NCBI RefSeq assembly: GCF_001486505.1
Contig: NZ_LN909065.1
Location: 1,259,778 to 1,323,777 of the forward strand
From: Paenibacillus rubinfantis
GTDB taxonomy: Bacteria; Bacillota; Bacilli; Paenibacillales; Paenibacillaceae
Length of the DNA stretch: 64,000 nt
Reading direction: 5' to 3'
The translations under genes were made by a program, and so were the position numbers. The notes beneath the pieces are model-generated. The model was not told the DNA's origin and ran no database searches. It was given only the letters and a program-made list of their open reading frames with translations. The stretch's first letter is position 1, and every line of letters begins with the position of its first letter. This document shows, one piece after another, positions 63,962 through 64,000 of the stretch.

Positions 63962-64000
63962 TGGATAAGCCCTCGACCGATTAGTACCTGTCAGCTCCAT
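63962..64000 (-). rRNA. rrl: 23S ribosomal RNA, 3' end (cut by window edge)
   Basis: The minus strand carries ATGGAGCTGACAGGTACTAA followed by TCGGTCGAGGGCTTATCC, the conserved 3' end of bacterial 23S rRNA. The gene continues beyond 64000. The 3' end position is estimated. Confidence 0.92.

Overview
The window is a 64 kb piece of a moderately GC-rich genome of a spore-forming Bacillales bacterium, most likely Paenibacillus or a close relative. The evidence is sporulation genes (spoVB-type flippase, bofC, SpoIID-domain protein), T-box leaders before alaS and hisS, Gram-positive ribosome binding sites, and a gene order that follows the Bacillus subtilis yrrL-alaS-iscS-hisS-relA-secD-ruv chromosomal core. 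Several genes have close Paenibacillus-style architecture. Nearly all genes read on the minus strand. The species cannot be fixed from sequence reading alone.

Layout. 1-4860: 3' end of ilvD, then a polysaccharide deacetylase and a class B penicillin-binding protein, followed by about 1 kb of repeat-rich non-coding DNA. 4861-7277: a chemoreceptor with a candidate sigma-D promoter. 7278-16414: the conserved block trhP2, trhP1, mltG, two DUF1292 genes, ruvX, ireB-type gene, alaS (T-box) and an AI-2E transporter. 16415-17224: a second copy of the same composite repeat. 17225-22574: mannitol operon mtlA-mtlR-mtlF-mtlD with a candidate catabolite-response site. 22699-28039: zinc-ribbon protein, PRC-barrel protein, iscS-type desulfurase, cymR, mnmA (plus strand) and rarA. 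28040-30036: an accessory pocket with a candidate small RNA or leader peptide, a CD3324-family regulator, a frameshifted HNH nuclease and a 30-bp palindrome. 30037-36992: helD, then hisS-aspS-tcdA and a coupled, frameshifted small gene, under a T-box. 37169-43250: small hypothetical, double-GNAT protein, dtd, relA and uraA. 43321-49926: apt, recJ, a CDF-like membrane protein with degenerate metal sites, secF, secD and comN. 50161-54037: SpoVB-type flippase, DUF421 protein, YrzE-type protein and a PAP2-like phosphatase. 54074-61812: yajC, tgt, queA, SpoIID-domain protein, ruvB, ruvA, ruvC, bofC. 61951-64000: tRNA-Pro, guanine deaminase, a ten-tRNA cluster, 5S rRNA and the 3' end of 23S rRNA, all on the minus strand.

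How the genes work together. The core is translation and tRNA quality control: alaS, hisS, aspS, dtd, tgt/queA (queuosine), mnmA with its sulfur donor desulfurase, tcdA (ct6A), and the TrhP pair (5-hydroxyuridine). DNA repair and recombination (ruvX, recJ, rarA, ruvABC), protein export (secD, secF, yajC), the stringent response and purine/pyrimidine salvage (relA, apt, uraA, guaD) fill in the rest. The mannitol operon is an insertion into the otherwise conserved order.

I did not find a clear new defence or biosynthetic system. The least explained signals are a two-copy composite repeat whose four motif copies are spaced exactly 50-60-50 bp at both loci, a 38-bp tandem repeat, a candidate short RNA/leader peptide beside rarA, a palindrome flanked by direct repeats, and two genes each broken by an apparent single-base loss.
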